From the NCBI GenBank assembly GCA_023375675.1, contig JALQBC010000013.1, forward strand, positions 496,001 to 560,000: DNA of 64,000 bases. Reading direction: 5' to 3'. Both the position numbers and the translations under genes were made by a program. A model generated the notes under the pieces. The model was not told where the DNA came from. It saw nothing but the letters and a program-made list of their open reading frames with translations, and ran no database searches. This stretch comes from Cytospora piceicola. Lineage: Eukaryota > Ascomycota > Sordariomycetes > Diaporthales > Cytosporaceae. Shown here one piece after another: positions 1 to 12,200 of the stretch; the first letter of the stretch is position 1, and the number at the start of each line of letters is the position of its first letter.

Positions 1-903
1 GTGGGGTTGCAGACGGCCTCGAACTCACCCAGCAGGCGAGCAGCTGTGGGTTTTCCCATATCTCCGCACGTATCCAAGCTGGCTGTCGACGTCCGTCGGT
101 GTGTTACTGGGTTATAGATTGGTCTCTGTGAAATCAGCACCCGGTTGTCGAGACCAGACAGGAAGCCCCTTCGACGAACACATGAGGTGCTGCCGCCGTA
201 TTGGCATTAACCGTCGCTGCCAGGTCGGGTGGAAAAAACAGAGAGAGAAAATCGAGGCAAGAATGTCAGGCTTACACATGTTGCCTATCAATTATGGCTG
301 GTATTTGAGAAGAGCTTGTAAGAGAATCCAACAAACAACACTTGTGTAAGAGTGGAATTTTGCGCCTTGCGGCTTGGAAGTAAACTCTTTCTCAGCATCG
401 GAAGAGTCATCCAGCAACACTGGCGGTCAGGAGGTCTCATCTCATCGCCATCCAGTCATGATACTGTCACAAACGGTAGCTTGATATAGTACTCACTAGA
501 GGGAGAGAAACCTTGTCTCGGTGGGCATCAGATCTAACCTCGATCCGCCTTTAAGGGAAACCGGCCGTGATCCGATGTTAGTCCCTCAGTGGGCGGTCCG
601 CAACTTCCAGAAGAGCACGCCTCGCCCTTATGTATCACCATCGAGGACCAACAGCTCAATATAACTACAGCGGAGATTGATGGTACCCTAGGTACCGGGC
701 AGGTAACATGATGCCCACTCCTATGTGGACATCATCTTGGACATCATCTCGAGGCGATTTTTAACTATTGGCAGTGCGGTGTTATTTTTAAGCATATCCC
801 CTTGCCAGAAGAAAGATTGTTTGATTCGCGTCCGTGCCATACCGGCTCACTGACAGCATCTATATAAGATTCGCCTCGCTTGCGGAAAAGGGGGGTTGTA
901 TGC

Positions 904-942
904 CGTGTGCGTGTGTGTGTGTGTGTGAGTGTGTGTGTGGAG
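904..942. repeat. GT/CA microsatellite
   Basis: An imperfect run of GT dinucleotides interrupted by GC and GA steps. It produces artefactual open frames on both strands (poly Val/Cys one way, poly His-Thr the other). Confidence 0.9.
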
Positions 943-3224
943 GTCTCGGCAGGTCCACCTCACTTTCCTTTCGATACGGCATTGATAACTCTCATCAACC
1001 GGCTGGGCGTCGCAGTGTGTGAGAATCAAGGCAACCCTGTATGTACAGTAGATTGGGGCGGGTACCAATACCGGCCCATCAAGGAAGCATATGAAGAGCC
1101 AAGCAAAAGAAATACAAGCTGTGAAACATGGGGTTACGGATCACACAACGGGCAGACAGACGGTGCAACGCGACAGGCCGGCGAGCACATGGCTTTCTCT
1201 ACCTGCGGCGTCTGCTGTATATGCTTGTGCTCCCTCGTGATACTGCGCAGGGGTTCCCATGAGGCTGTGAGGTTACCTCAGTACTTAAGCACTTAAGCAA
1301 GTACTTGGGCAAGCAGGCTGGCCAGGTCATTCCCGGTTTGTTTGTACACACAACACACAAGCAGCCAGCCACATATGAACGGAGAAGGCGAAGTGAAGAT
1401 CATAAATGGACACTCGGAGGGGAAAAAGTTAATTTCATGGGAGTTGTCGGGGTTTGTGTCCTTGGACCGGGCAAAAAGGCTGGCGAGATGAGTTTATTGA
1501 CGCAGGGAAAGAGATAGTGATGGAGCCCAGTGTTATAACTCTCACCCAAACGGGCACCCAGCGAGAGCCCACACTGTGAGACAATGGGGACAATGGGGCC
1601 CAACGTGCTTCAGGGTTTGGCTATTCTCACGGGGGATGATCAAGGTTATCGGAGTGGATATAAGTGGTTCTCTGTTTCAAAGTGCTGGGGCCTTTGAGAC
1701 TAAGTTCCGGGATTTTGCCTGTGTTGGATACACTAGCAGACTAACAGTATGTCCACGGCCGCCACAATCCAAGGGATTGGAGATCCCCACGATACTGATA
1801 CTATGCATAGAAAAAGGCATTGTCGGCTCTGGAGGGGTTGGTTTGATTCCTTCGGTTGGTTGTTTTTCTTATGTCTGCTTGGAGCTTGTTCGTATTTCTT
1901 TAATTGGCAAGACCAGCACGTCAGCTTACCTTGATGTGGGAGCGAGGAAGTATTTTACATATTTGAGTACACATACGGATTACTCCGTAGTCTATGTATG
2001 TACATAGCCACTTGAGTGTGCAGCGTACCTGCATTAGTGTAAAGACAATCGACAAATCCTGACTTGAATGTGGTTCTGACGATCATGCTCCTCCAATTTT
2101 TTTTCTTACTTGGTGCCCAGTTGCTGAGAGGCTCAGCCTGCTGCTGCTCATCAACAGCGACGCCGAGATTTGTGTGCTCTGCGATCTTCATTCGTTGACT
2201 GGTAAATTTGACAAGCAGCCAGCCAGTGCAGCATCTCCCAAGACATGGCAGCATGGCAGCAATGGCATGGGACATCTATACCAGCGTATCTTAAGTACAC
2301 TACCAAGCAAGAAAGGCCTTGTTCTCAACGTGGTCCGCGCATCTGCAGTGGCACGCACTGACTGGGCGGCACTGTCAGTAAACGTCGCCTGGGGCTGCTG
2401 GGCAGTTTGTGATAGTGGACACACAGGGCTACAACCCCCTGTCTCCAGCCAAAAGAAGGTTATCTCACAGTACCGCTTTAGGGCTCAACGCTTCTATACA
2501 CACTTATCGCCGCCATTATTTCCAGATGCTATCGCGTCTACTATTAATACTAATACTATGTAATCACAACAATTACATCGACGGTTTCCTGCACTGTGGC
2601 CTTTACCCCAGATTCGACGCCATATCTATCACTCACTCACACTACAGCACTCACTCACCCACTACCCAGACTGCCAGGTAGCTGCGAGATGGAGGAACCT
2701 CGTGTCTGTTCAATTGGTCCCACGAGCGCTGAGACCCTGCGCTCTCGTTACTGTCGCTGACTCCGAGGACGACTCTGCTCGTATACCACTCACAACGGCC
2801 ATGTTCGACATGTTCGACCTTCCAACGACGTGAAGTTGCCGACCATGTTCCAGGTTATCTTCGCATGAGCTGAGACGAGTCAATCAACTTTCTCAGTCGA
2901 TGTATAGCATGACTTCCATCTATACGTTGCACATGGCTGGCGCAGATAATCTCCAAATACTGACAGGGGAATCAGCATTTGCCTCCTTGTCGCCGATCTG
3001 CCTCCTCCCTCTCGCGACGCTGGACCATGCGCTGGACCATGCGCTATTGCTTGTGCAGATGACAGATGACTGCAGGAGGCGCCCGAAGATCGTTATCGAT
3101 GCTGCCCCGGACGTTGTCCGCCATGTCTCTCGTCTGCGGTTGACCAGCAAATCGACTCTTCAGAACTTGCCATTAAGCGCCTGTCAAAGGATGCAATATG
3201 TACAGGGGCTCATGGGCCGGGAAA

Positions 3225-3247
3225 CGGGTGACGGGTGACGGGTGACG
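3225..3247. repeat. Short tandem repeat, ACGGGTG unit
   Basis: Three consecutive copies of a 7-bp ACGGGTG unit are visible. The function is unknown. Confidence 0.85.
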
Positions 3248-3352
3248 GAACACTGCGGGAAAGGATTCATTGATTCAATCAAGCACACCAAAGAGACTCA
3301 AGAGTCGTGATGACCGGAAGATGGTTACGCTCACCCCACAATCTGCACGCCC

Positions 3353-3371
3353 TATGTATGTATGTATGTAC
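3353..3371. repeat. ATGT tetranucleotide microsatellite
   Basis: Four to five consecutive TATG units. Confidence 0.85.
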
Positions 3372-3913
3372 GGCACATACCCGCTTTCCCCTGAGTATCG
3401 ACGACCAGTCAATCTGTCACTCAAGACATGTCGTCAAGCCGTCTTACAGTCAGTCCATGGCAAATCAGATACCACAGCCATGGATCATGTCGACCTTTGG
3501 GATAGCAAAGATGGCCAACTTGGCAGCGCTTCTGCCAACTACCACGTCATTATATCTGCCCAACATGTTGGCAGAGGCCCTCTCACATTTCAAATGAGGC
3601 ACTGTGGACAAACAACAAACCGGAAGAACGAAGAACCCCCCCCGGTGATATTAATGCTCTCCGAACCAACCCTGACCTCCACCATGCCCCCTGGATTACA
3701 TACAGTGTACAGCCCGCCGCCTCCCCCTGCCAACCTGCACGAACCCTTGTTGAGTGCAATTTCCCACGGGATCCCACATTACCACCGCCCTTCAAGGCTC
3801 CTGCAAGGTCCCTGGGAGGAGGAGGAGGACTAGGAGGAGCAGGAGGAGGAGGAAACCCATCGAGGACCCGCCCTGATGTCTGCGGCGTTCGTTTCTGGCA
3901 CCCTCACATGGCC

Positions 3914-4010
3914 TATTTAACAAGACTGCCCTCGTTTTGGTCTTTCTACCTCTCTTCTTCCCTCTCTTTCCTACCAATCCGCTCCAGAACAATCTTCAGT
4001 TTCCAGAGCC
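3914..4010 (+). promoter_or_regulatory. Putative core promoter of the GPI wall protein gene
   Basis: A TATTTAA box at 3914-3920 is followed by pyrimidine-rich stretches (CTACCTCTCTTCTTCCCTC and similar), as is common upstream of strongly expressed filamentous-fungal genes. The start codon lies about 220 bp downstream, preceded by an A/C-rich leader ending in CATCAAAATG. Assignment is by position and composition only. Confidence 0.45.
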
Positions 4011-4138
4011 CTTTGACTCACTTGACTTCGGTCGTCCACTCTTTCACAGAAAATTAAATCAAAGATTCAAAGCCCCCGAGCTTCGTATCCTATCCAGTCC
4101 TTACTAAACCACCAAACCACCAAACCCAAACCATCAAA

Positions 4139-5108
4139 ATGAAGTCCGTCATCTTCGCTGGTCTCCTGGCTACCGCCCTGGCCCAGGAGCAGTCCACCGT
4201 CTACTCCACCGAGATGGTCACCGTGACCTCTTGCGCCGCCACCGTCACAGACTGCCCGGCCCGTTCCACCGGCGTCTCGTCCAAGGTGCACACTCTGACC
4301 CAGTCCACCGTCTACTCCACCGACATCGAGACCGTCACCTCGTGCGCGCCCACCGTCACCGACTGCCCGGCCCGCTCCACCGTCGTCCAGTCCTCCAGCT
4401 ACTCCGTCTCCACCACCCTCGCCCCCGTCACCAGCGAGCCCGCCTCCGCCACCTCCGTCTCCCCCGTGGCCACCACCCCGGCCGCCGGCTCCTCCGAGGT
4501 CCCCAGCGCCTCGGCCCCGGCCACCGCCGGCGTCCCGGCCCCCAGCAGCCCCGCAGGTGCCCGCTCCACCGTCGTGGTCGGCTCCTCTCCCCCCAGCAGC
4601 CCCGCCGGCGCCGCCTCCTCCACCCTCGTGGTCGGCTCCTCCGTCCCCGCCGGCGGCGTCCCCAGCATCGCCACCTCCGTGTCCCCCGTGACCACCGGTG
4701 GCGTCCCCGCCTACGGCGGCGGCTCCTGCGCCCCTACCTACTCGGTCAAGACCATCTCCACGACCACCGTCGTCCCGACCGTCATCTACGAGACCGTCGC
4801 CGTGCCCTGCGCCCAGACCACCGGCGTCTCCCCCGTCGCCTCTGGATACCCCGGCGGCAAGACCAACGGAACGTAAGTTGAGAATGACTCTTTACCGTCC
4901 CCTTCCCCTACTCAACAACAACAACAACTCCTGGTGTCCAGGAGTTACAGGAAGTGAAACGGGGAAAACATGATCACTAACACTGTACAACAGCATCACT
5001 GGCTCCAGCCCAGCCGCCACCTCCGCCATCGTCACGGCCGGTGCCGGCACCTTCGGTGTCTCCGCCGTCCTGGCTGGTGTCGCCGGCCTCGTTGCCTTCC
5101 TCGCCTAA
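4139..5108 (+). CDS. GPI-anchored cell-wall protein, CCG-6-like
   Basis: The model has two exons, 4139-4872 and 4994-5108, with intron 4873-4993 (GTAAGT...CACTAAC...ACAACAG), giving 282 aa. Residues 1-15 form a signal peptide (MKSVIFAGLLATALA). Two near-identical Cys-containing modules follow (TVYSTEMVTVTSCAATV and TVYSTDIETVTSCAPTV, each ending DCPARST). Next comes a long Ser/Thr/Pro/Ala-rich stalk suited to O-glycosylation, then a third Cys module (CAPTYSVKTISTTTVVP...VPCA). Exon 2 supplies the C-terminus: a GSS-type omega site, a short spacer and a hydrophobic tail ending GLVAFLA, which is a standard GPI signal. The module pattern resembles clock-controlled protein 6 of Neurospora and similar wall proteins. 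Codon use is strongly C-ending, suggesting high expression. The splice is well supported because without exon 2 the protein lacks any anchor. Location and class are well supported; the exact role is inferred. Confidence 0.88.
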
Positions 5109-5675
5109 ATCAACAACCCTTTTCTATTATAGATTTGGCATACCTCAAACGGCTTCGTGGGGCACGTATATCTCATGACCAGGGGGGGATGGGGCTGGCC
5201 TGGGCGACCGGGCTTTTGCAAATATTACAAGCGAACGACGGGGCTTTCTCGATTTTGTTTTCGATCATGTTTTCCTCGGCAATGTAACAGCGGCGGTGGT
5301 AGACAAAACAAAGAACAGACAGAAAGATACCTTTAATAACGGGACCCCCCTCCCCGCCTGTGTATCTATATGTTTATTTTTCTTGGGATGTGCTGAGCCG
5401 CCTGGAGGATTCCCTCCCCCCATGGGGTGGACCCCGGAGCTCTTTGATTGAACAAACAACGGACTTTTATTTTTTGATACCTATGAAACCTACAAACTTC
5501 TCTTCTGTCCAGATTAAAACTCAAAACCCGAAAAGCATTGATTTGAATCTTGATGAAGAGAATGAGTACATTTGGATGGTGTGACTTTAGGGAGAGCCAT
5601 ATATGCCCTGCCAGCTTGCTAACAGTGGCATCTCTTGGTTGCGCGTGGTGTCTCATTTCCCGTTGAACGCCTGGG
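5109..5675. other. Intergenic flank between wall-protein gene and transposon
   Basis: No gene is visible. It holds the 3' flank of the wall protein gene and the unmutated host DNA up to the left inverted repeat of the composite transposon. Composition is normal until about 5720, where the AT-rich island begins. Confidence 0.6.
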
Positions 5676-5832
5676 CGCTGTTTCTTTAGAACGCCGTGTC
5701 ACCCCCCCCCCTGTCCGATGAGTCAGTTCTATACACCACACCAAATTTTAGTACAGACATCGGAAACTCACTATTTTAGTATTATTTTAACCGCCTCTAT
5801 TACTATAACGCCGTCTAGCTGTAAATAAAGCT
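5676..5832 (+). repeat. Left terminal inverted repeat
   Basis: It matches the inverse complement of 30841-30996 with mostly transition differences and one extra base in the C-run (10 C against 9). The outer ~80 bp still contain CpA and TpG and so are less mutated than the interior. Confidence 0.9.
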
Positions 5833-6079
5833 ATCGTAATACCGAGCCGCCCGCTTTCTATATATAAGAAGGCTATACTATAGTACTTTTTTACGCTATA
5901 GCCCTCGCCTTTTATTAAATAGCTAAAAGGCTAATTCCGCTACTACCGTCGTACTATATAACGATATCGCGAGAAAGTCGCTTTTATAAAGACCGTATAC
6001 CTTAGTATACCGCTATTATTATTATTAAATACCTTCGTTTTTAAGTAATAAGCCTTAAAAGTTAATGTTTTTTCTTTAG

Positions 6080-6960
6080 TTCGATACCTATTAAGCTCGG
6101 TTAACGTATAATCCTTACTATATAAAAGCTAAAAGACTACCTCTTCGAAAAACTTAACTTATATTTTAACGAAATATAGGTTTTTCTAGCTAAGTTCTAC
6201 TATATCGACGTTATTATTTCTATAATATCTATAGCCTTAAAGAAATATAACTAGTTAAATAAATAAGTTTACGTTTTTATATAATAATATAACGAAAACC
6301 TTTATATTTACTACTTATATAAAGTTTTTTATACTAAGTATATAGCCGATATATTTATATTTTATAATAAATCGGTAACCGATAAACGTAATAACGTTAA
6401 AAGGATAGGCTAAGTATTAGTTAGCTAAATATTATAGGTTAAAAGCTTATTAAAGAAAAGTAAAAGGTTTTATATATTACCTACTATTATAGTTAACGGC
6501 CTTTTCGATATAATAATATATAAAAGGTATATAATTAAAAACTTTTTTGTAAAGTAGCTAATTAAAAAAACTTTATTTAAAATAACTTTATTTTTAAGCT
6601 TACAATCGATTTTTATAATAAATAACGCTTTATAATATTATAACGAGAAGGTATATATAACGTATAAGATAGCCGGGGTTTAGCTTTTATATTTACTTTT
6701 ATATTCTTTTAATTTTAACCCGATTAAAGCTTTTTTTAATAATATAAAAAGGTATATCCGGAGGTATTATAAGTATAGAATAAATAACTTTAATAGTAAT
6801 AAGAAGTTTACTATTTTTTTAAGGAAGTATATAAATAAAGTTAAATAGTATATAAAAGTAATTAAAAGTTACTTCTGCTATATATAGATATTAAAGAAAA
6901 AGTCTATAGTTAAAAATATATAGTAATAATACTATAAAAAAGCTATATAAAATTAATATA
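6080..6960 (+). pseudogene. RIP-mutated Tc1/mariner-type (DDE_3) transposase remnant
   Basis: Plus-strand translation around 6660-6790 reads LLYLLLYSFNFNPIKAFF followed by NNIKRYIRRYYKY. Undoing C-to-T/G-to-A changes, this matches the C-terminal catalytic block of fungal Tc1/mariner transposases (LPPYSPDFNPIE-FF-x-IK-x-IRRHW), including the last acidic residue of the DDE triad region, here mutated to Lys. Upstream sequence from about 6080 gives a weaker continuation with several TAA/TAG stops where CAA/CAG/TGG would be expected. The frame is closed by many stops, so it is non-functional. It lies in the left arm of the TIR element and probably mobilised it. Boundaries are approximate. Confidence 0.7.
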
Positions 6961-8948
6961 AGCCTGCTTAAGTATAAAAGGTTATATTAGCCGTTAAAAG
7001 TATAGTATTAAGTTAAAAAAGGTAGGCTATAATAACCTTTATAATAGCAGAAAAACTAAAAAAAGCTTATACTATAGTAAATATACTAAATAACCTTTTT
7101 AAATACGTCTGTTTTTTATCGTTATATATACCGTCTAATTTTATAATAATATCGTAATTACTTAAACGATAGCTAATATCTTAACTACTATTTTAACTAC
7201 TACTTTAACTACTATTTTAACTACGTTTTAATATTATAAAAACCTTACCTGTTAGCTACTTATCTATTAGCTTTAAAATCGCTTATAAAGTTATAAATAT
7301 TAAAATACTTTTTTTTATTATCTTAAGTAGTTATCTATAATTATATAGTTAATATTAGTAAAGACTATATAAGCTTTTATAATAAGCTATTATTACCTTT
7401 ACCGGTAACGTTTTATAGCTTTATTTCTTTATTAGTTTCTAATAATAAACTTAACTTTTCCTTTTCTTTTAAATATAGCTTTATAAGCTATCTAACTAAT
7501 TTTACGTTTAACAGGCCGTTTTAATCGAACTAAATATCTTCCTTTACTTATAAATCCTTTACGTCGATACTTTTATACGCTATTACCTTTTTTAGTATTA
7601 TTAACTACGATCTTTTAGCCGAAGCTTTAAAATACTTATATAATAAGTCTACGATAAACTTATTCTTTAATACCTTCGGGTTACCTTTTAAACGCAATAG
7701 CAACGATAATATTATAGCTATAGCTAGCTTTTTCGGCGTAACTAACCGACGTATAAAGATAACTAACCCGGCTATAAAAGGAGGGAAAGGTAACGGTAGT
7801 CTTTTATAACTATTAACTAAAAGTATTATAAAAGCCGGTAGTAGTAATAATATAAAAGCTAGTAAAGGTAATTACGTTATATACTACTTTAGCTAACTAG
7901 CGTATAGGTTAATTATAAGGTTTATAATAATCTTAATACCGTTATAAGTCTTTTTACCTTATTTAGCTTTCTTTTAAAGCCGTATAAAACTAACGTTATC
8001 GTTATAAGCCTTACCTTTACTATTATTACTTTTAACCTCGGCCTTTTACTTTATAAAAAGCCTTACCGGTAAGCCTTTAAAGCCGGCTTCTTCGGTTTTA
8101 ATAGCCTTCGCTTAAGTACGAAAATCTACGTCGGATATATTTATATAGATACCGTCGTTTATAACGTAATATTACTACTATAAAGAATCGCCTTTATTAC
8201 GATAACGTTTATTTACTTTATAACGTAAGCCGAAATTATATCGCTATAGTTTTATTAAGCGTTTATAAGTATTTTATTTAAGATTATTAAATTAACCTTT
8301 TAATATAAAAAATATCTTACTTATAATTAACTTTTTTAATATAACTTTTAGCGTTATAATACCTTTAACTACCTTTACTACCGCTATACTATTTAATAGG
8401 CTAGGTATAATATATACTGTTAATAGTAAGCTAAATAACTCGATCGTAAAGCGTTTTAATATTAACTTCGAGGTAGGTATAGTAAGCTCTTTTTAAAGTA
8501 TCGTTACTTAATAAATATATATTATAGTTAAATAATATAACCTGTTTTTAGCTAATAACGTACTTATAAGATCGACGTAGTTATATACGCCTTTCGGCTA
8601 GTTTTTATTAGTTAACTTTATTACCTTCGACTAGTATATTAAACTACTTTATAACTATTACTACTTAGCTTTTACGAAAATACTATATAGTACTTATAAT
8701 ACCTTTTCGATATTAAATAACTTTATTAATATTTTTTTTTATACTTATAAGAAGATCCTACTATATAAAGTAAAGGTTTAATATAAACGTTATTAAGTTA
8801 ACCTTTACGTTATACCTTTTTAGTAATAGCTTTTAAGTACTATAGCTTATAATCTTTATAATAAAGGTTAAAAATAGTTAGTTTAGTTATCGAAGTAGTA
8901 ATAGTAGTAAAAGCCGGCTATTTGTTATTATAACGTTATTACTACTAT
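6961..8948. other. Remaining left arm of the TIR element, RIP-degraded
   Basis: Uniformly AT-rich with no intact frame. Together with 21130-21515, which adjoins it once the nested retroelement is removed, it may hold a second decayed gene on the minus strand: reading 21500 to 21130 in reverse gives a fairly continuous frame rich in Asp/Glu/Ser/Lys after allowing for RIP. I do not recognise a family. Confidence 0.4.
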
Positions 8949-9252
8949 TGTTATAGAGGCGAGTGACCTTTATAAAGGACTAAAAGCTACCGGCCTTGTT
9001 ACGTTAGGGTTGATTAAGAGTAAGCTTAAAGGCCTATACTTTCGAACGACCGTCGGCTATAGAAATAAAGGCAGAGAGACGAAAGGGATAATGTTTAAGT
9101 TTAATTACGTCGGGATAAGTATAGGTAGTAAAAACCTTATTATATATTGTTTTTATTTAAGTAAAAAGAGTAATTAAAATAAACGTTTAAGATGCCTTTT
9201 AAAAGACACCGACGTAAGGTTAGTAGGTTTAGTACTATTAGCTACCGCGTTA
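8949..9252 (-). repeat. 3' LTR of the 12.2-kb gypsy element
   Basis: 304 bp, paired with 20822-21125; the internal blocks AAAGCTACCGGCC and AATTACGTCGGGATAAGT are shared exactly. This copy keeps more CpA/TpG than the element interior. Confidence 0.9.
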
Positions 9253-12200
9253 AGCCTTTTTTAGCGGTTTAAAGACTTAAACCGTTAAATATTCTCTTTT
9301 TAAGTAACTTTAAAATATAAAAGAAATATAAAATTATTATAAAACTTTAAGCGAAAAACGACTAACTTTAACTCGAGCTTTAATAAAGCTATATTCTAAG
9401 CTTGTTTTACTACCTAGTCTATCTTCTTCTCCTATATAAAGACTACTAGATAATTAATTTTAATCTTAATGTATATCGCTTATTTTTCCGGTATACCTTT
9501 TTTACTACTTTTTTACTTTTATATTATACCGATTAATATAAGCTTATTAAGTACGGTATACCTTTATTACTTTAACGTACCGGAATTAATATTAATTATC
9601 GTTTATAGCTAGAAAGTAGTTAATGTTTATAATCGGAACCTTTTTTTTACTATTAACGTCTTATAAAAAGAGACTTAAGCGTATTAGAATTTTTAAGTTT
9701 ATTATAATATAGTTATAAAGTATATATTATTTAACGACTTAAAGTTAAGATTAATTAAGACTAAAAAGAACTAAAGTAATATTTCGGTTTTTTTATTTTT
9801 TAAGTTCCGGACTAACTTAACTACTTAAAGGTTAACGAATAGTTATTATTAAAGAAGACTATAATATTTTTATAACGGTGTTATATTTAAATAAGATCGG
9901 TATATAAAATTAAAGACTAAAGTAGCGTTAATTATTAAAAGAAAAATCTTAGAAAATATTTCCTTTCTTAATATTTAGTAAAATAAGGCGTAAAAATATC
10001 GATTTAAAAGGTTTAAGAAACGATTATTTAAAACAGTAGCTTACTATAGCTAATATAATAGTCCGGCTTATTTTATATACTAATCGGCCGAAAAAAGAGT
10101 CTGTATTACTATAAAATACCTTAAGTCTGTTTTTATTAAAGATAATTATATCGCTTTTATAATATTTAATAAAAGAACTATTTAAATAGTACTATTTAGC
10201 GTCTTTTTAAAATACTGCGTTTTAGAATATAATCGTTAACGTCTTTAGTTAACGTATATAACTTAGCTTATATTCGAGCTTCCGGTAGTATATTTCGATA
10301 TAAATCTTTAAAGTAACGTTAAATTTATTTTTTATTAGTAAATAAGCGATATATTCTGTAGCTGTTTAGTCTGTATATCTAATATAATTACCCCGGTTAA
10401 TAAATTCCTTATACTTTAAAATCTTTATTCGAAAAGTTTTTATAATTATAAAACTATTATAGTTATTATTTTTAGAGCAAGAGTAGGCGGTATAAAAGGT
10501 TTCGAAAAGTTTAGTTAAAATAAAAAAACGTAAACCGTTATTTTTAATTATATTTTAAAAAAAGTTTATAATAACTCTTTAAATATTAAAGTTTTTTATT
10601 ATAGTAATTTATTAGTCGGTATTAACGATATAAACTTTTTAGTAAAGTTAGTTATATTAAAGAAAACACTTTTATTTACCTTTAATATTATTAACTATTT
10701 AAAAAATAAGCTACTTTTTAATTAAGTCCGGATCTTAATTATTAATATTTAGCTTAAGTAGGTTATTCGGATCTTTTACTTTAAGTTAAAAGTTATTAAT
10801 TTAAATCTTTTTTTAAAAGTATTAAACGAAGTAATATATTCCTGTTAATATAAAAAGGAATTTTAGTTCTTTTCTTTTTCAGAGATATTCTTTTAAATTA
10901 TAAAAGCTAAAAAGGTATTTATAAAGATTAGATTTAAAAATAAGGCGTTAGTAAGATATATAAAAAGAGAGTTTTAAAAAGTATTATTCGACTAATCCTT
11001 TAGCTATTTAGTTATTTATATTTAAAGCTTTAAAGAAAAAAGGTTTACTTAAAACTATTTCCTATATATAAAAAAAAGAGACTATATTTTAAAAGGCGTA
11101 AACTTAGCTTTTCGTATTTAAGTTAATAAAGTCGATAAAGCTAGTAATAAATAGCTTTTTACTTATAGCTACTTTCGTATTAGCTATATTTTTAATATAC
11201 CGAAAAAAACTTATTTTTACTTAAAATAAATTTATATATTAAAGTTAATAAAGAAGATAGTAAGTATATATAAAAAGACTTTTTAAAAAGTAGGTAGGTA
11301 GATATATATAAAGTCTTAAAGGTAAGCGTTAATAATAGAAAGAAAAAAAGATAGAATCTCGTTACGATAGATAAAGGTAAGGTTTTTATAAAGATTAAAG
11401 TTAACTAAACGGCCTTTTTTTAACGTAAAAGCAGGTAGTCGGTAACGGAAGGTATATTACTAAAAGAATTTACTTTAAGTAAGTAAATTAACTAAATAAA
11501 TATATTACTTTTTAGTTTTTTATAAAAGTAAATACTTTCCGTTAATAACTTAAAAAATAGTTTTATTTACTACTTATAGTTTAAGTATAGTAAATTAAAC
11601 AGAAACTTTTATTAGCTTAAAACATTCCTTTCTTTTTTATTATAATAAGAAGGTATACGGTTATAAGTAAATTAGCCGGGCTATTTACTTTTACTTTTTA
11701 CTTAAACTTAAATACTTTTATTTTCGATTTAATTTCCCTGATTTTCTTTTAACTTTAACTTTAAACTACTTTCTTTTTTAACCGACCTTTTTTTTCTTAT
11801 ACTTACTTTACTATCGTATTTCTTTTATATATTTAAAATATCTTTTTTTTTTACTAGTATTAACCGTTTTTTAAGAGTATAAACTCTTTTTAAATAACTT
11901 TCTTAAATCTACTTTTACGCTTTTATTCGGCTTTATATCGAGAATAATACTATTTAGTACCTTTTTATCTTTAAAGGTCTTAAAAGTATAAAGAATAACT
12001 TTAACGATTTTAATAAAACTTAAGATAATATTTTTAGTTATATTACCTTTTTTAAGTATAAAGGTAAACTTAGTTAATACTATTATTAGTAAGTAATTAA
12101 AAATATTACTGTATTTATTACCTTTACCGACCGGTTTACTCTTTATTTTAATAACTTTATTAAAACTAATAAATATAACTATTAGTCTTTTATAGTTTAT

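Larger units (their letters stand above)
1..4138. other. Intergenic region without a convincing gene
   Basis: No reading frame here shows a recognisable domain, coding-like composition or a consistent set of splice sites; the longest open frames are 100-190 codons and overlap each other on both strands. It holds simple repeats (a GT tract near 905, an ACGGGTG tandem near 3225, an ATGT tract near 3353, a GGA-rich stretch near 3820) and a CT-rich promoter-like stretch before the gene at 4139. A distal regulatory region or decayed sequence are both possible. Confidence 0.5.

Noticed and set aside
880..1296. 138-codon plus-strand frame spanning the GT microsatellite
   Set aside because: It is driven by the GT repeat (poly Val/Cys), overlaps a frame on the other strand, and has no domain.
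4231..4881. 216-codon Arg/His-rich frame inside the wall protein gene
   Set aside because: It is a shadow of the Ser/Thr/Pro-rich true frame in GC-rich codons; it has no signal or homology pattern.
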